DNA of 64,000 nt, taken from assembly GCA_030848705.1 (NCBI GenBank), contig CM061236.1:58485481-58549480 (forward strand). Reading direction: 5' to 3'. Positions 52,863-64,000 of this stretch are shown piece by piece. The translations under genes were made by a program, and so were the position numbers. Source of the stretch: Heracleum sosnowskyi. Lineage: Eukaryota; Streptophyta; Magnoliopsida; Apiales; Apiaceae. The notes under the pieces are model-generated. The model did no database searches. It was not told where the DNA came from and was given only the letters and a program-made list of their open reading frames with translations. How positions within the stretch are numbered: the stretch's first letter is position 1; each line of letters starts with the position of its first letter.

Positions 52863-54108
52863 ATAAGACCCAATGTGTCACCATGGGGTGCACCAGTGCT
52901 GTTTGTGAAAAAGAAGGATGGTAGCTTGAGATTGTGCATAGACTATCGAGAACCAAACAAGTTAACCATTAAGAACCGATATCCTTTGCCAAGGATTGAT
53001 GTTTTGTTTGACCAGCTGAAAGATGCGGTTCACTTCTCCAAGATTGACCTATGGACTGGATATCACCAGTTAAAGATAAAACCTGAGGATATACCCAAGG
53101 CTATATTTCGCACTAGGCATGGGCACTACGAGTTTTTAGTAATGTCGTTTGGGCTCACGAATGCCCCGACAGCTTTCATGGACCTAATGAATAGAGTCTT
53201 CAAGCAGTATTTGGACAAATGTGTCATAGTTTTTATCGATGATATTTTAGTCTACTCCAAGACAGAGGAAGAACACGCAGAACACTTGAGGATAGTGTTA
53301 GAGACGCTGAGAAAGGAAAAGTTATATGCCAAGTTCTCCAAGTGTGAGTTTTGGCTAAGGGAAGTACAGTTTCTAGGTCATGTGGTCAGCAGTGAAGGAG
53401 TACTGGTTGACCCTGCTAAGATAGAAGCCGTTTCAAACTGGGAAAGACCAACCACCCAGACTGAGGTGAGAAGTTTTGTAGGCTTAGCCGGGTATTATCG
53501 GAGATTTGTGCAAGATTTTGCTAGAATAGCAGCCCCACTGACCCGACTTACCCGAAAGACAAAGAAGTTTGAATGGACTGAGAAATGCGAGAAGAGTTTT
53601 CAGGAATTGAAAAAGAGGCTAGTTACTGCCCCTGTACTGGCACTGCCAGACGGAAAGGGGAATTTCGTGATCTACAGTGACGCATCGCACAAAGGGTTAG
53701 GATGCGTGCTTATGCAACACGAAAGGGTGATTGCATATGCTTCCAGGCAGTTAAAGGAATATGAGAGTAGATACCCTACCCATGATTTGGAATTGGTAGC
53801 CATAGTTTTCGCGTTAAAGATTTGGAGGCACTACTTATATGGAGAAAAGTGTGAGATCTACACAGACCATAAGAGCCTTAAGTACATTTTCACTCAGAAA
53901 GAGCTCAATATGAGACAGAGGAGATGGTTAGAGTTAATCAAAGATTATGATTGCGAGATTCTTTACCACCCAGGGAAGGCCAATGTGGTGGCCGATGCCC
54001 TTAGTAGGAAAGAGAGACTCAAAATGATAACCTCCTTAGAGAAGTTAATCCAAGAGTTTGAAAAGATGGAGATTGAGGTTAAAATAACCGGAGATGGTAC
54101 GGAGAAAT
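52863..54108 (+). pseudogene. pol: T2 reverse transcriptase-RNase H (N-terminally truncated)
   Basis: One open frame of 415 codons. RT starts at RPNVSPWGAPVLFVKKKDGS and has LCIDYREPNKLT, the catalytic FIDDILVYS near 53240, and FLGHVVSSEGV. RNase H has YSDASHKGLGCVLMQ, YPTHDLELVAIVFAL and YTDHKSLKYIFTQ. The frame ends by running into the G3 LTR at 54109. It is typical of Tekay/Del chromoviruses. Integrase and chromodomain are absent at this place. Confidence 0.92.
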
Positions 54109-57100
54109 TGTGACGCCCTCCCAATCTGGGGTCATGATCGGGGAGTCACTACAACCTCTATACATATTAAACCCATAAACAATATAATAAAAGCATGCAT
54201 ACTTGACCCCAACTCTACCCTGGATCTTTAACAGTTGATGGTGTGAAACAAGCATCCACTATCTAATTCATTAATACATAAGTCTCAAAAGATATTACAT
54301 CCATGTCTTAAAAGTTCTACGTTCTCTATTACAAAACACCTTCTAGATATGGCCATCACCTACCTGAGCTGGCATCCCAAAACAACCCTATAGGAAGACT
54401 TCCTAGCTGTCTGAAATGTACGTACCATCTTCTCGTTTCACTGTGGGTTAGAATAGGGAAAAAGAATGAGCCAAATGCCCAGCAAGTAATAGTATGACCA
54501 AACAGTTATCCACTGGGAAACAGTTTCAATATCAATATGTATGACATGGGTATAGCAAAGTCCGTATCAATGGGATTATCAAAACAATGGATTGAATATA
54601 TAGCTTCAAAACAGTTTCCAATATCAGTATATATGGCATGGTTTTAGCAGAATCCACATTAAGGATTTATCAGAACAATGGCATAAATATGCAATTTCAA
54701 AGGGTAAACCAATTTCATTATCAAGATATCCGTTTCAAAAACAATAAGTAATTTTGGAGATTTTTCACAACGCACCGGACAATACGGGTGATCAGCCACG
54801 TAAAGTCCCCATACCGGACACACAGTCCCTCTGGTCCTTGTATTGGGTCCCATTAGGCAACACATTGGCCTTTAGACTAGTCCATCCCTAGTCCATTTAT
54901 TATAATTAAAAAGTGCTGGACCGGCGTTACTCGGCCTCTTACGCCTCCAATCTTAGGAATCCGTGGAAACCATAAATCAGAATTTAAATGAGTCTAAACT
55001 TTATTCCTTTTTAAAACATATCCAGGTATAAAGAAGTCTTTTGGAAATCAGATAAGTTCAATCAAAACAATTTGGATTTCTGTTAGTGGAATATAGGAAA
55101 TATTTATCATCGGGTCTATTCTGGAAATGTACTAGAATGAGGGTTAGGTGTATTCACTTTCAGGTATAAAAAGGGAATGCATAAGTATATGATCAAATTC
55201 AGGTTATATAATCATAGGTCAATCAGGTTTCAATTCATGGATATGAACAGGGTATAAAGGTTTAAGGATAAAGAACTAAACAAAGCATGGTATATAGTTC
55301 AACATGGTGTATATGAACAAAGATAAGGGTTATCAATGAACAATAAGTGTTTTCAGAATCAAAGGTAAATCAAGGCAAGATAACAATTCATATGTGTCAA
55401 AATGAAACAATGGAATCGAAATACGAAAGCAAGTTTGGATTACTTGCCTTAAGTAGCTAAAAAGGGTAATGAACAATCACTGATTCTCCACCTTAGTCTT
55501 TCCTTTGTCTCTAAGTTCCACTTCCTTGAACTCTCTAAGTTCCACTTCCTTGGACTCTACAAAAGAGTATATTCTATCTTAGAATGCTTCTCTAAGATTC
55601 TAATCCTTTATTCTAAACTACCCAACGCATCCTAAACGCGTAAACACATAATAGTTATACCTCAAAACAATTATAACCACGTAATAGGCAATCAACCAAA
55701 TAACTCACATCGTCATCTAAATACACATAACATGCTCCTTATACATATATATATATATATATGATAACATATCTTTCAAATCATACCACACTTGGTATCC
55801 CTTAAATCAATTTGGTCATGCCAACCATATCCTTAACATTTTTTTATAACAATGTTTCATCTCAAAAAGCAGAAAAATCAACTGCGCATACTTTACTAAA
55901 ACATTTTTCATAATTCCAAAACTAATCAAACAATTACCAAATTTGGCAGGCTACCTCCTGATTACTAACTCAACTTAGCATAAAAGTTTCAACTTCAGAA
56001 CACTTCATTTAGATTAAAAACGAACTGTATAAACTAGGTGCTGAAACACAGAAAATCCCTGCTGCGCAACTTTTAGTAAAACAAGCATAACTTTTTATTC
56101 GTAAATCCTATCGATACAAGGTTAGCGCGTGCACAAACTAGATTCAATTTAGAACAGTTAACTCCTAGACTCTCTGTCTAAAACAGGCAGCAACATTTCG
56201 CAATTAATCAAAACAGAACAGGGCAGACAGTTTTTCTGGAAATTTCAGCATGATGTATGTCAACATAACACCATTCCACCATTATAATCCCTACCACAAC
56301 TAATCATCAATTAATCACACCCAACACTAACAAATCAGAACCTTAAGGAAGAGTACTCAAGAAATTTCTCAAAACTTATACATGCAATTAGAAAATACCA
56401 CAACTAACAATACCTATACTTTGAATTTCACAACAATCTCCAAATCAAAACCTTTAACATCAAAATTTCAAACTAATCAAACTTAACACCATTAATTCGA
56501 CATGCATTCACTATAAACCGAGATTAACAATCAAACATCACATAACCAAGTTTTCAAACCGAATTTATAAAAAGGGGAAAAATCGAAATAGGCACATGCA
56601 ATTCGATTTCTCAACATGCAAATCAAAATCTTAACTAAACATAGCTATTAATACAATAATCGGACTCAAAAGCATCATCATCGTCCCCGTCGGCTCGCCG
56701 GAGCTCATTGCCGACGGCGGCATGGTCGGAGGTGCCCGGAAAAATCGGGTTTCCTTCACAACCTCACCAATAATAATCTAAACAATCTCTTTAACACCCA
56801 AACATCACAAAGCAAAGGTTTCGGAGTTGAATGAAATCAAAAATCGCCAAACCCCTTTTTGCATGCAACTGATACACACACGAACACACACACACGCACG
56901 GCCATACACATACATACACACACGATTACATATATATATGTATGTATATTCATAATCATCAATAAAATCGAGAGAATGAGAGAGATTTTTACAGAGACAA
57001 TCGAGAGAGATATAGCCGAGAGAGAAAAGAGAGAAGAGAGAGTGATGAACGGCAAAGTGGAGAAAGGGGAAAATGGGTGCAGGGTTTTATAAGCCCAGGG

Positions 57101-57676
57101 GTATTTTAGTAACTTGCTAATTCCAAAATCTGATTTTTAATAACTAAAACAAACGTAAATGCCTTTCTATAATTCGAAATAAAATGAAGATAATATCTAA
57201 AAATCACAATTTTATTTTTAAAACAAAGGTAACGAATTTACAAGCTCCCCCATATTTTTAAAATATTTTTATGATCAAAATTGAATTAAATATGAATTTT
57301 CAAAGTTTTGATCACATAAATGATATTTAACTCATAAAATCAGTTTTAAATCCTTAAAGCCAAAACTAAATTCCTCCATAAATTTTAGAAAATACTAGAA
57401 TATAAACTAAAGGTTGTGAAAAAGATTTCACAATAAAAAGAGTCTCCGTTGATTTTATAAAATTCCCGGAAGGTCAAAAAGAACTAATTTTTAATAAGAA
57501 ATTCATATAAAATGCATTTAAAAGCATACACATATATTTTAATCTATACCATTCACCAAGTAAACATCTAATTATCACATTTTCAAATATCCACCTTTCA
57601 CACAATATTCACATATCAAAGATCTCAGATATTATTAAATATTAATATAGTACAAGTGTTTTTCTGAGTCGTTATA
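54109..57676 (-). repeat. G3 3' LTR (about 3.57 kb)
   Basis: The minus strand starts TATAACGACTC (expected TGTAACGACTC, so the terminal dinucleotide is mutated) and ends GGGCGTCACA. It contains a TATA-like TTATAAAACC on the minus strand near 57084-57094, then pyrimidine-rich leader sequence. A (CA)n-type tract lies at 56872-56925, (AT)n at 55742-55762, and a small GC-rich patch at 56690-56770. No gene is seen. Confidence 0.85.
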
Positions 57677-57677
57677 A

Positions 57678-57690
57678 CCTTCCCCCCTTA
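57678..57690 (-). other. G3 polypurine tract
   Basis: TAAGGGGGGAAGG on the minus strand, immediately inside the 3' LTR. Confidence 0.8.
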
Positions 57691-57717
57691 AAAAGATTCT
57701 GTCCCCAGAATCTAACC

Positions 57718-59561
57718 TTATGAAAATAGATGCGGATACTTTTCAAGCATCTCGCTCTCAAGTTCCCAAGTTGATTCTTCAACTTTAGGATTCCTCCACA
57801 AAACCTTAACTAGCTTAACAATCTTATTCCTTAATTTTCTATCCATATGATCCTGAATCTCTACAGGTTGTTCTACATATGACAAATCTGGTTGAATCTC
57901 AAAAGGTTCATATTCGATCACGTGATTTGCATCAGGATTAAATCTCTTAAGCAGCGAAACATGAAAAACGTTATGAATATGCTCCATGTGCGGTGGTAAC
58001 GCTAACTCATATGCAACCTTTCCAATACGTCTCAGTATCTCAAACGGTCCTACATATCTCGGGCTAAGTTTCCCTTTCTTGCCAAATCTCGTAACTCCTT
58101 TCCATGGCGACACTTTCAGCAACACTTGATCTCCTTCTTCAAAGCTTATATCCTTCCTGTCTTGGTCCGCGTACTTCCGTTGTCTGTCTTGTGCCGTAAC
58201 TAGCCTTTTCCGAATGATTTCAATCTTTTCCTTCGTTTGTTGTACTAGCTCGGGTCCTAAAACTTTTCGTTCTCCAACTTCTTCCCAATATACAGGCGAT
58301 CTACATTTCCTTCCATACAACGCTTCATACGGTGGCATTCCAATACTCGCGTGATAGCTGTTGTTGTACGAAAACTCGACTAACGTCAAATGTTCATCCC
58401 AACTTCCTTTAAAATCCAGTGCACAAGCTCTAAGCATGTCTTCAATGGTTTGAATTGTTCGTTCACTCTGGCCATCAGTTTGTGGATGATAAGCGGTACT
58501 CATCTTAAGCTTGGTACCCAGACATTCTTGAAATTGTCTCCAAAATCGGGAGTTAAACCTTGGATCACGATCCGACACAATGGTTACTGGAACTCCGTGG
58601 CGTGTCACAACTTCCTTCAAATATAGTTGTACTAGCCTATCCAGTGAAAATCTTTCATTGATTGGGAGAAAATGTGCAGACTTGGTCAGACGGTCTATAA
58701 TTACCCATATGGCATCATGATTAGCTTTTGTCCTCGGTAGTCCAACAATAAAATCCATGGCAAGATGTTCCCACTTCCATTCCGGAATATCCAATGGCTG
58801 CAATAGTCCGCTCGGCTTTTGATGTTCGGCTTTGACTCGTTGACAAGTATAACACTTACTTATCCATTCAACAATTTCTCTCTTCATATCAGGCCACCAG
58901 AAATGTTCCTTCAAATCTCGATACATTTTCGTGCTACCAGGGTGAATTGAGTACTGTGAACTATGGGCTTCTCGCAAGATTTCATTCTTCAATTCTGTCA
59001 CATTTGGAATCCATATCCTCGAAGAAAATCTCAAAATTCCTTTGTCGTCCCTTTGGGTGCAGATCTCTTCACCAGTCAATGTGTTCATCTCTTGATTCAT
59101 AATCTCCTCCTGACATCTTCGTATCTTTTCCAACAATTCCGGTTGAAACGTCATAGCGTTGAGAACTTCGTCAGTAACTTCTGAATCATAAACTTCTAGT
59201 TTCAACTTCTCAAAGTCTTGAAGCAATTCCTTAGGTATTGTGAACAAATTCAATCTCTCCTTTCGACTTAACGCATCCGCCACAACATTCGCTTTTCCTG
59301 GGTGGTAGTTAATACTACAATCATAGTCCTTAATTAGCTCCAACCATCTCCGTTGCCTCATGTTCAATTCCTTCTGAGTGAATATATACTTTAAGCTCTT
59401 ATGATCCGTTTAGATTTCACACTTTTCTCCGTATAGATAATGTCTCCAAATTTTCAGTGCGAACACAATAGCTGCTAATTCCAAATCATGAGTTGGGTAC
59501 TTTCGTTCGTGCGGTTTGAGTTGTCGTGAAGCATACACGATCACTTTTCCATGTTGCATTT
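57718..59561 (-). pseudogene. pol: G3 pol 3' part: RNase H, integrase, chromodomain
   Basis: RNase H from 59561 (VIVYASRQLKPHERKYPTHD) has an in-frame TAA at 59410-59412, then ELNMRQRRWLELIKDYDC. The integrase zinc region (HPGSTKMYRDLKEHFWWPDM...CYTCQRVKAEHQ) lies near 58830-58950. The catalytic core has AMDFIVGLP, VSDRDPRF and DGQSERTIQ. The GPY/F region (SPRYVGPFEILRRIG) lies near 58020-58080. A C-terminal chromodomain (about 57718-57880: VLWRNPKVEESTWELESEM) ends the protein. 549 codons are open downstream of the stop. The chromodomain identifies a chromovirus, and the sequence is Tekay-like. Confidence 0.92.
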
Positions 59562-60469
59562 GTCAGAGATTTGCTAAACTAATGCAGAGTAAGTTTGAAA
59601 TGAGTATGATGGGTGAGCTGAAGTTCTTTCTAGGATTACAAGTAACTCAAAGGTCAAATGGTATATTTATTTTTCAATCCTAGTATCTCAAAGAACTCCT
59701 CACGAAGTATCACATGGAGGATTCAGCATGAGCAAGGACTCCATCTTCAACAATTGTCAAACTTGGAGCTTGTGATAACTCTATCAAGGTTGATGTTACA
59801 AGCTACAGAGGTATGATTGGCTCCTTACTCTATCTTAATACAAGTAGACCATATATTATGTATGATACATGCTTGTGTGCAAGGTTCCAAGCGGACCCTA
59901 GAGATTTACATCTCGTTGCTGTTAAAAGAATCTTGAGATATCTTAAGGGTACGCCTAATTTAGGTATCTGGTACCCTAAAGATTCTGGTTTTAATCTTGT
60001 TGGATATACATATTCTGATTATGCAGGTAGTGTTGTGTATAGAAAGAGTACCTCTGGGAGTTGTCAATTCCTAGGAGGTAGATTGATTGCCTGGTATAGC
60101 AAGAAACAGCAAACAGTTTCCAATTCAACAGCAGAAGCTGAATATATTGTTGCTGGAAGCGCCTGTGCTCAGATCCTATGGATAAGGAATCAATTGAAGG
60201 ACTATGGCTTTGTATTAGAAAAAATTCCTATTTTATGTGACAATACAAGTGCCATAGCAATCTCCAACAACCCTCTTCAGCACTCGAGAACAAAGCACAT
60301 TGATATCATGTATCATTTTATCAGAGAGCATGTCATGAATGAAACTGTGGAGTTACACTTTGTACCCACAGAAGAACAGACTGCAGATATATTCACTAAA
60401 TCTGTTGACAAATCCACATTTACCAAGTTAGTTGGTAAATTGGTTATGTTGAACAGTCTTAGTGATTAA
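59562..60469 (+). pseudogene. pol: S3 reverse transcriptase C-terminus and RNase H
   Basis: RT end: FAKLMQSKFEMSMMGELKFF followed by FLGLQVTQ, then a TAG near 59683 and a TGA near 59730. From 59813 the frame is open to 60469: MIGSLLYL...SRPYIMYDTCLCARFQADP, RNase H YSDYAGSVVYRKSTSGSCQF, STAEAEYIVAGSACAQILW, and the tail HSRTKHIDIMYHFIREHV and LHFVPTEEQTADIFTKSVD. It is homologous to the end of S1 pol. The start is truncated at the G3 junction. Confidence 0.92.
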
Positions 60470-61682
60470 CAATATCTCTGTTATGTTTGTTCTTAGCAAA
60501 AAAAATCATTTTCTCTTGTTGATATTAAATGATATTTATTTCCAATTCTTACTTGTTGTGAAAAGCTTGTTAATTTAAATGTTCTTGAATAATATATTTT
60601 CTTTAAAAATATTTTTCTCATATTTTTTAAGTGGAGAAATTTATTTTTATTGAAACTTTAATTATTTAGGTTAATTTCAGATTGTATATATTGTTGTTTG
60701 AATTTTTCTGCAGGTTTATATTATTTTATTGCACTTCTGTAATTTACTGCATATTTTTCTAGGATTTGTAGATTTTTCTATGAATTTTTCTGGACTTGTA
60801 CATATTTTTTATGCATTTTTATAAATTTTCTGTGCATTTTTAATTATGTTTAGCATTTTCTGTTGATTAATTTAGTTTTTCTTAAGTTTTTCTCTAAATC
60901 TTCCCGGTTTTAATACTGAGAAGACTATCGGGAAAACTTAGTATTTTTCATTTTTCATTTTTGTTTTTTCCTTTTTATTTTAATTCTATTTCTAAGTATT
61001 TCCAGTGTTTTTACTCTTAGAAGACTTTCGGGAAGACTTAGTTATTTTTAGGTTATTTCTTTTATTTTTTGTTTAATATTTTCGAAAATACTACCATTTG
61101 TACTAGGAAGACTCTCGGTAAGACTTTCTCTAAGTCTTCCCGATTGTCCCCATTTCATTTTTCAAAATAAAACGGTTGAAGTCATATTTTCTTTTCTTTT
61201 CAGTTTTTATTAAGGTAGTTATATATATATATACATATACTTAAGTTTTTTTCTCTTCATTTTCATTCCAATGACCAGTCTTCTGAATTCTCATTAGCAT
61301 TTTTCAAAATTACTCAAGTTTTAAATTAGCAAATCAATCAATCATCACTTCAAAATATTTTCAAAATCAGTCGAAGTTCTGCTAAATTTCTTACTTTTCA
61401 TTTCGACTTGTTCTTTGTGTAAAGCTTTTAATTGATTTCAAACTTGGATTGGTCTTGATTTTGTTAAGGCAGTTTTGTTTGTGTTTGGATTGTCTGTGTG
61501 TGTGGATCAATTTACAAAATTTTAAGTTCATTATTTTAAGTTCGAATTAAGGATATTTTTTTTAAAATTGGTTAATTTTTTGTAAAATTTTAATTTTGTG
61601 GATTTTAGTCAATTTTGATTAATTTTAAAATCCCTAAAATTCGAATTTTATTTCAAATTAATTAAAATTTCTTATTTTTCAA
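60470..61682 (+). other. S3 spacer between pol and the envelope-like ORF
   Basis: T-rich, 1.2 kb, no ORF. Motifs resembling GAAGACTTTCGGGAA and its inverse (TCTTCCCG) occur at about 60899, 60920, 61020, 61100 and 61135. This corresponds to the 541 bp motif-bearing spacer of S1. Confidence 0.75.
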
Positions 61683-62081
61683 ATGGATCCTAATTTTGAA
61701 CTTGTTTTAAACAATCATATTGGGTATTTTGATCCGTTGAGGTGTAAGGTTGAGCGGTTTAGGCCATGGATTCAATTTTTGAACAGTCAGACTTGTGTTA
61801 CTCATGCTATTTGTGCATCTGCTGTTTTGAAAATTGATCCATTACGTCTTCTTTGCTCTAGTGTTGTTATTGCCGAGGACTCTAAATCTTTTACTTTCAC
61901 TATTTTAAACCAGCAATATACAATCACTTTAGATATTTTTTGTGATGTTTTACAGTTTCCTAAGGACAGATTTGATCCTTTGCCCTCTGATGATGAGTTA
62001 TCTCAGTTCTTCTTGAACATTCATTACCAAGGCCTCCTACAGATGGTCAAAATTTCTAAGAGTTTTCTAGTTAGGGAATAG
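61683..62081 (+). pseudogene. S3 envelope-like ORF, N-terminal fragment
   Basis: 132 codons from ATG 61683 (MDPNFELVLNNHIGYFDP). The layout FRPWIQFLNSQTCV... FTFTILNQQYTITLDIF... LQFPKDRFDPLPSDDELSQF parallels the start of the S1 post-pol ORF (LSYAMFHSTPIYNEII... QACLHIPDNNCDALPTNTEI). It is cut after about 130 codons where decayed gypsy sequence begins. Confidence 0.7.
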
Positions 62082-62085
62082 GATT

Positions 62086-63106
62086 TGTTCGTTGATACAA
62101 TATCGAACCTCGAGAGTTGTATGAGTTCGACATGGAGAATAGGTACCCTTGTAAATGATTGTTTGATCAGCGGAAGATCGCTGTGTATTTCCAAATCTAT
62201 TTAAGAACTGGGTATCACCAGTTGGAAGTTAAATCCGAGGATATACCCAAGACTGCGATTCGTACTAGGAATAGACACCTCGAGTTTTCAGCAAGGTTAT
62301 TTTGGGTGGACTAATGCACCCACAAATTTTATGGAATGTAATGAATTGGCTTTGAGTTACCCGTGATAGTAGATAACATGAGATGGAGAAATGGCTAGAA
62401 TTGACCTAGAATTATGACTGTGAGATACACTACCATCCGGGGAAGGCCAATGTGGTGGCCGATACCCTTAATTAAAATGAGACAGAGATGGATTCCGAAT
62501 GATCGGGAATTAAAGGATGAGATTTTATATAAAACCCAAGTTCGTCCAACAAACTAGAAAGACAAAAGATTTCACCAACAAGCGGTAGTGACAACCAAGA
62601 CAGACAGAGAAAGTATGCGGACTAAGCCCGTGAGTATAGAGATAGTACTGCTATTGATAAGCTAAATGGCAAGTTAATGAATGACAAGCAAGTTTATGCT
62701 GGTGTATTTCTGTACAAACAAGATAGAGAATATGAGGTTAGAGATTCGTGATGCTAAAGGTATCTCCATGGAAAGAATTAATGAGATTTGAAAAGAAAGG
62801 GAAGTGAGCCCGAGATTCATTGGGCCATCTGAGATTTTAAAACGTGTCAGAAAGGTGGCCTACGAGCCAGCCTTACCCCCCAAACTTGTAGAATGGTCAT
62901 AACGGGGTTCATGTGTCAATGCTACGTCAGTATACTATAGATGCCCGGCATATGTAGAGTATGAGCAGGTAGATATACAACCTGGTCTGACTTACAAAGA
63001 AAAACCTGTGAAAATCACGGATAGAAAAAAGCAAGTGCTAAGTGACGAGGTTGACAAGCTAGTGAGAGGTTTGTGGAAAATCAAGAGGTGGAAGAATCCA
63101 CCTGGG
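62086..63106 (+). pseudogene. T4: decayed chromovirus pol tail
   Basis: Fragments in several frames with many stops. RT remains lie at 62140-62340 (GYHQLEVKSEDIPKT), and the end of RNase H at 62395-62475 (YDCEIHYHPGKANVVADTL). Integrase C-terminal pieces follow (SPRFIGPSEILKRVRKVAYE near 62810-62870) and a chromodomain-like end (YVEYEQVDIQPGLTYKEKPV near 62955-63020, then VDKLVRGLWK). It has large internal deletions and is much older than the other gypsy copies. It joins Sirevirus RT at about 63107. Confidence 0.75.
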
Positions 63107-64000
63107 AGGAGCCTAAGAAAGTTGAAGATGCACTTAAAGATGCTGATTGGGTTACTGCAATGCAAGAAGAACTAAATGAATTTGAAAGGAATGAAGTCTG
63201 GAAACTGGTACCAAGACCAAAGAATAGATCAATTGTTGGTACAAAGTGGATTTTCAAGAACAAGACTGATTCTGATGGAGTCATTATCAGAAATAAAGCT
63301 AGACTAGTTGCAAAGGGGTATTCCCAACAAGAGGGAATTGACTATGATGAAACTTTTGCTCCTGTTGCAAGACTAGAAGCCATCAGGATATTTCTTGCTT
63401 ATGCAGCACATAAGAAATTCAAGGTTTTCCAGATGGATGTTAAAAGTGCTTTCTTAAATGGTGAACTGGAGGAAGAAGTTTATGTTGAACAACCTCCTGG
63501 TTTCATTGATCCTAAATATCCAGATTATGTCTACAGACTGGATAAGGCACTTTATGGACTAAAGCAAGCTCCAAGAGCATGGTATGAAACCTTAGCTCAA
63601 TTCTTACTGGAAAGTGGATTCAAAAGAGGTGCAATTGATAAAACTCTATTTTATTTGAATCATGGTAATGAGTTGCTGTTAGTTCAGATTTATGTTGATG
63701 ATATCATTTTTGGGTCAACAAACAATAAGCTGTGTGAAAAGTTTTCCAAGCTTATGCAGTCAAGATATCAAATGAGCATGATGGGAGAAATGAGTTACTT
63801 TCTGGGTCTTCAAGTTAAACAGACTGATGAAGGGATTTTTATTAATCAGTCTAAATACACAAGGAATTTAGTGACAAGGTTTAACATGCAAGACAGTACT
63901 CCTGCTTCAACTCCCATAGCTACAGCTACCAAACTTGATCCTGATCAAGGTGAAGAGGTAGATGTAACTCACTACAGAGGAATGATTGGCTCTTTATTGT
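63107..64000 (+). pseudogene. pol: S4: Sirevirus reverse transcriptase, open to the window edge
   Basis: An open frame from the junction to the end of the window: VEDALKDADWVTAMQEELNE, VGTKWIFKNKTD, KARLVAKGYSQQEGIDYDET, MDVKSAFLNGELEEEVYVEQ, LYGLKQAPRAWYETL, catalytic YVDDIIFGS near 63694, MGEMSYFLGLQVKQ, HYRGMIGSLL. It is closely similar to S1 RT, with no stop in about 298 codons. The start is chimeric with the T4 chromodomain. It begins about where S2 pol (ending near 50975) would need RT, so it may be the remainder of S2, displaced by about 12 kb of gypsy and copia sequence. Confidence 0.9.

Larger units (their letters stand above)
50976..54108 (+). mobile_element. T2: internally deleted Tekay-type chromovirus remnant
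   Basis: Plus-strand copy closely related to T1. It has a shortened LTR (to 51599), primer site 51604-51616, the primer-site ORF, the acidic ORF, a leader to 52862, then a direct jump into RT and RNase H (52863-54108). Gag, protease and the first part of RT are missing. It is cut by G3 at 54109. Confidence 0.85.
54109..59561 (-). mobile_element. G3: Tekay-type chromovirus, 3' half
   Basis: Minus-strand element inserted in T2 RNase H. Its 3' LTR is 54109-57676, PPT at 57678-57690, and pol runs from the end of integrase/chromodomain back to RNase H, where it is cut at 59561 by a junction with copia sequence. The 5' LTR, gag, protease and RT are missing, so the second target duplication cannot be seen. 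Confidence 0.85.
59562..62085 (+). mobile_element. S3: Sirevirus fragment (RT end, RNase H, spacer, envelope-like start)
   Basis: Plus-strand Sirevirus piece bounded on both sides by gypsy sequence. It includes the end of RT, RNase H, a 1.2 kb spacer and the beginning of a post-pol ORF. Motifs related to GAAGACTTTCGGGAA in the spacer tie it to the LTR at 22271-22973. No LTR or target duplication was found. Confidence 0.8.

Noticed and set aside
56690..56770. GC-rich, gene-like patch in the G3 LTR, possibly a captured host exon
   Set aside because: It is too short, has no sustained ORF, and lies in the leader portion of a long chromovirus LTR where such patches also occur without coding function.
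56837..57092. ORFs on both strands over the CA/GA-rich tract
   Set aside because: These are translations of simple repeats, with low-complexity Cys/Val or Thr/His strings.
1..64000. CRISPR arrays, rRNA, tRNA genes, Helitrons or DNA transposons
   Set aside because: I looked for regular spacer-repeat arrays, tRNA cloverleaf-type sequences, rRNA cores and terminal inverted repeats with a transposase. None was seen; the tandem motifs found lie within LTR retrotransposons.

Overview
This window is nuclear DNA of a flowering plant, most likely a eudicot with a large, repeat-rich genome. It is built almost entirely of LTR retrotransposons inserted into one another. I found no host gene, rRNA, tRNA or CRISPR array. 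The plant origin rests on the element lineages: Sirevirus-type Ty1/copia with a long envelope-like region after pol, Athila-type Ty3/gypsy with a tRNA-Asp primer site, and Tekay/Del-type chromoviruses with 3.5-5 kb LTRs. The species cannot be named from the sequence alone.

Layout. T1 (minus strand, bases 1 to 22270, running off the left edge) is a Tekay-type element. The window holds its protease start, gag, an extra acidic ORF, its primer site and its roughly 5 kb 5' LTR. That LTR contains two Sirevirus-type solo LTRs (3404-4493 and 5968-7246) and a full-length Sirevirus, S1 (8920-21942, minus). T1 itself sits in the LTR of an older Sirevirus (22271-22973).

Next comes Sirevirus S2 (plus strand, about 23160-50975). 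Its gag is split by two insertions: copia element C3 (23936-36536), which carries a 4973 bp solo Tekay-type LTR (26460-31432) in its own gag, and a full-length Athila element (37240-48703, minus). Closing every insertion with its 5 bp target duplication restores a continuous S2 gag frame, so the nesting order is well supported.

From about 50975 the sequence is a patchwork joined by deletions: a Tekay remnant T2 (plus, to 54108), the 3' LTR and 3' pol of another Tekay-type element G3 (minus, 54109-59561), a Sirevirus fragment S3 (plus, to about 62085), a badly decayed chromovirus tail T4 (plus, to about 63106) and a Sirevirus RT fragment S4 running off the right edge.

Function. Each full element once carried the usual set: an LTR promoter, a tRNA primer site, gag, protease, integrase, reverse transcriptase/RNase H and a polypurine tract. 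The LTR pairs of S1, Athila and C3 differ at only about 0.5-0.9% of positions by eye, so these insertions are recent, yet each copy already has at least one disabling mutation. The observations most worth a second look are: (1) a GC-rich paired palindrome cassette repeated across the Athila element, including inside pol; (2) family-specific short motifs repeated through LTRs and coding regions of the Sireviruses; (3) similar architecture of the post-pol ORFs of Athila (Ty3) and Sirevirus (Ty1); (4) a conserved acidic ORF between primer site and gag in the Tekay elements; (5) a copy of target-site sequence lying inside C3 next to its 5' LTR.
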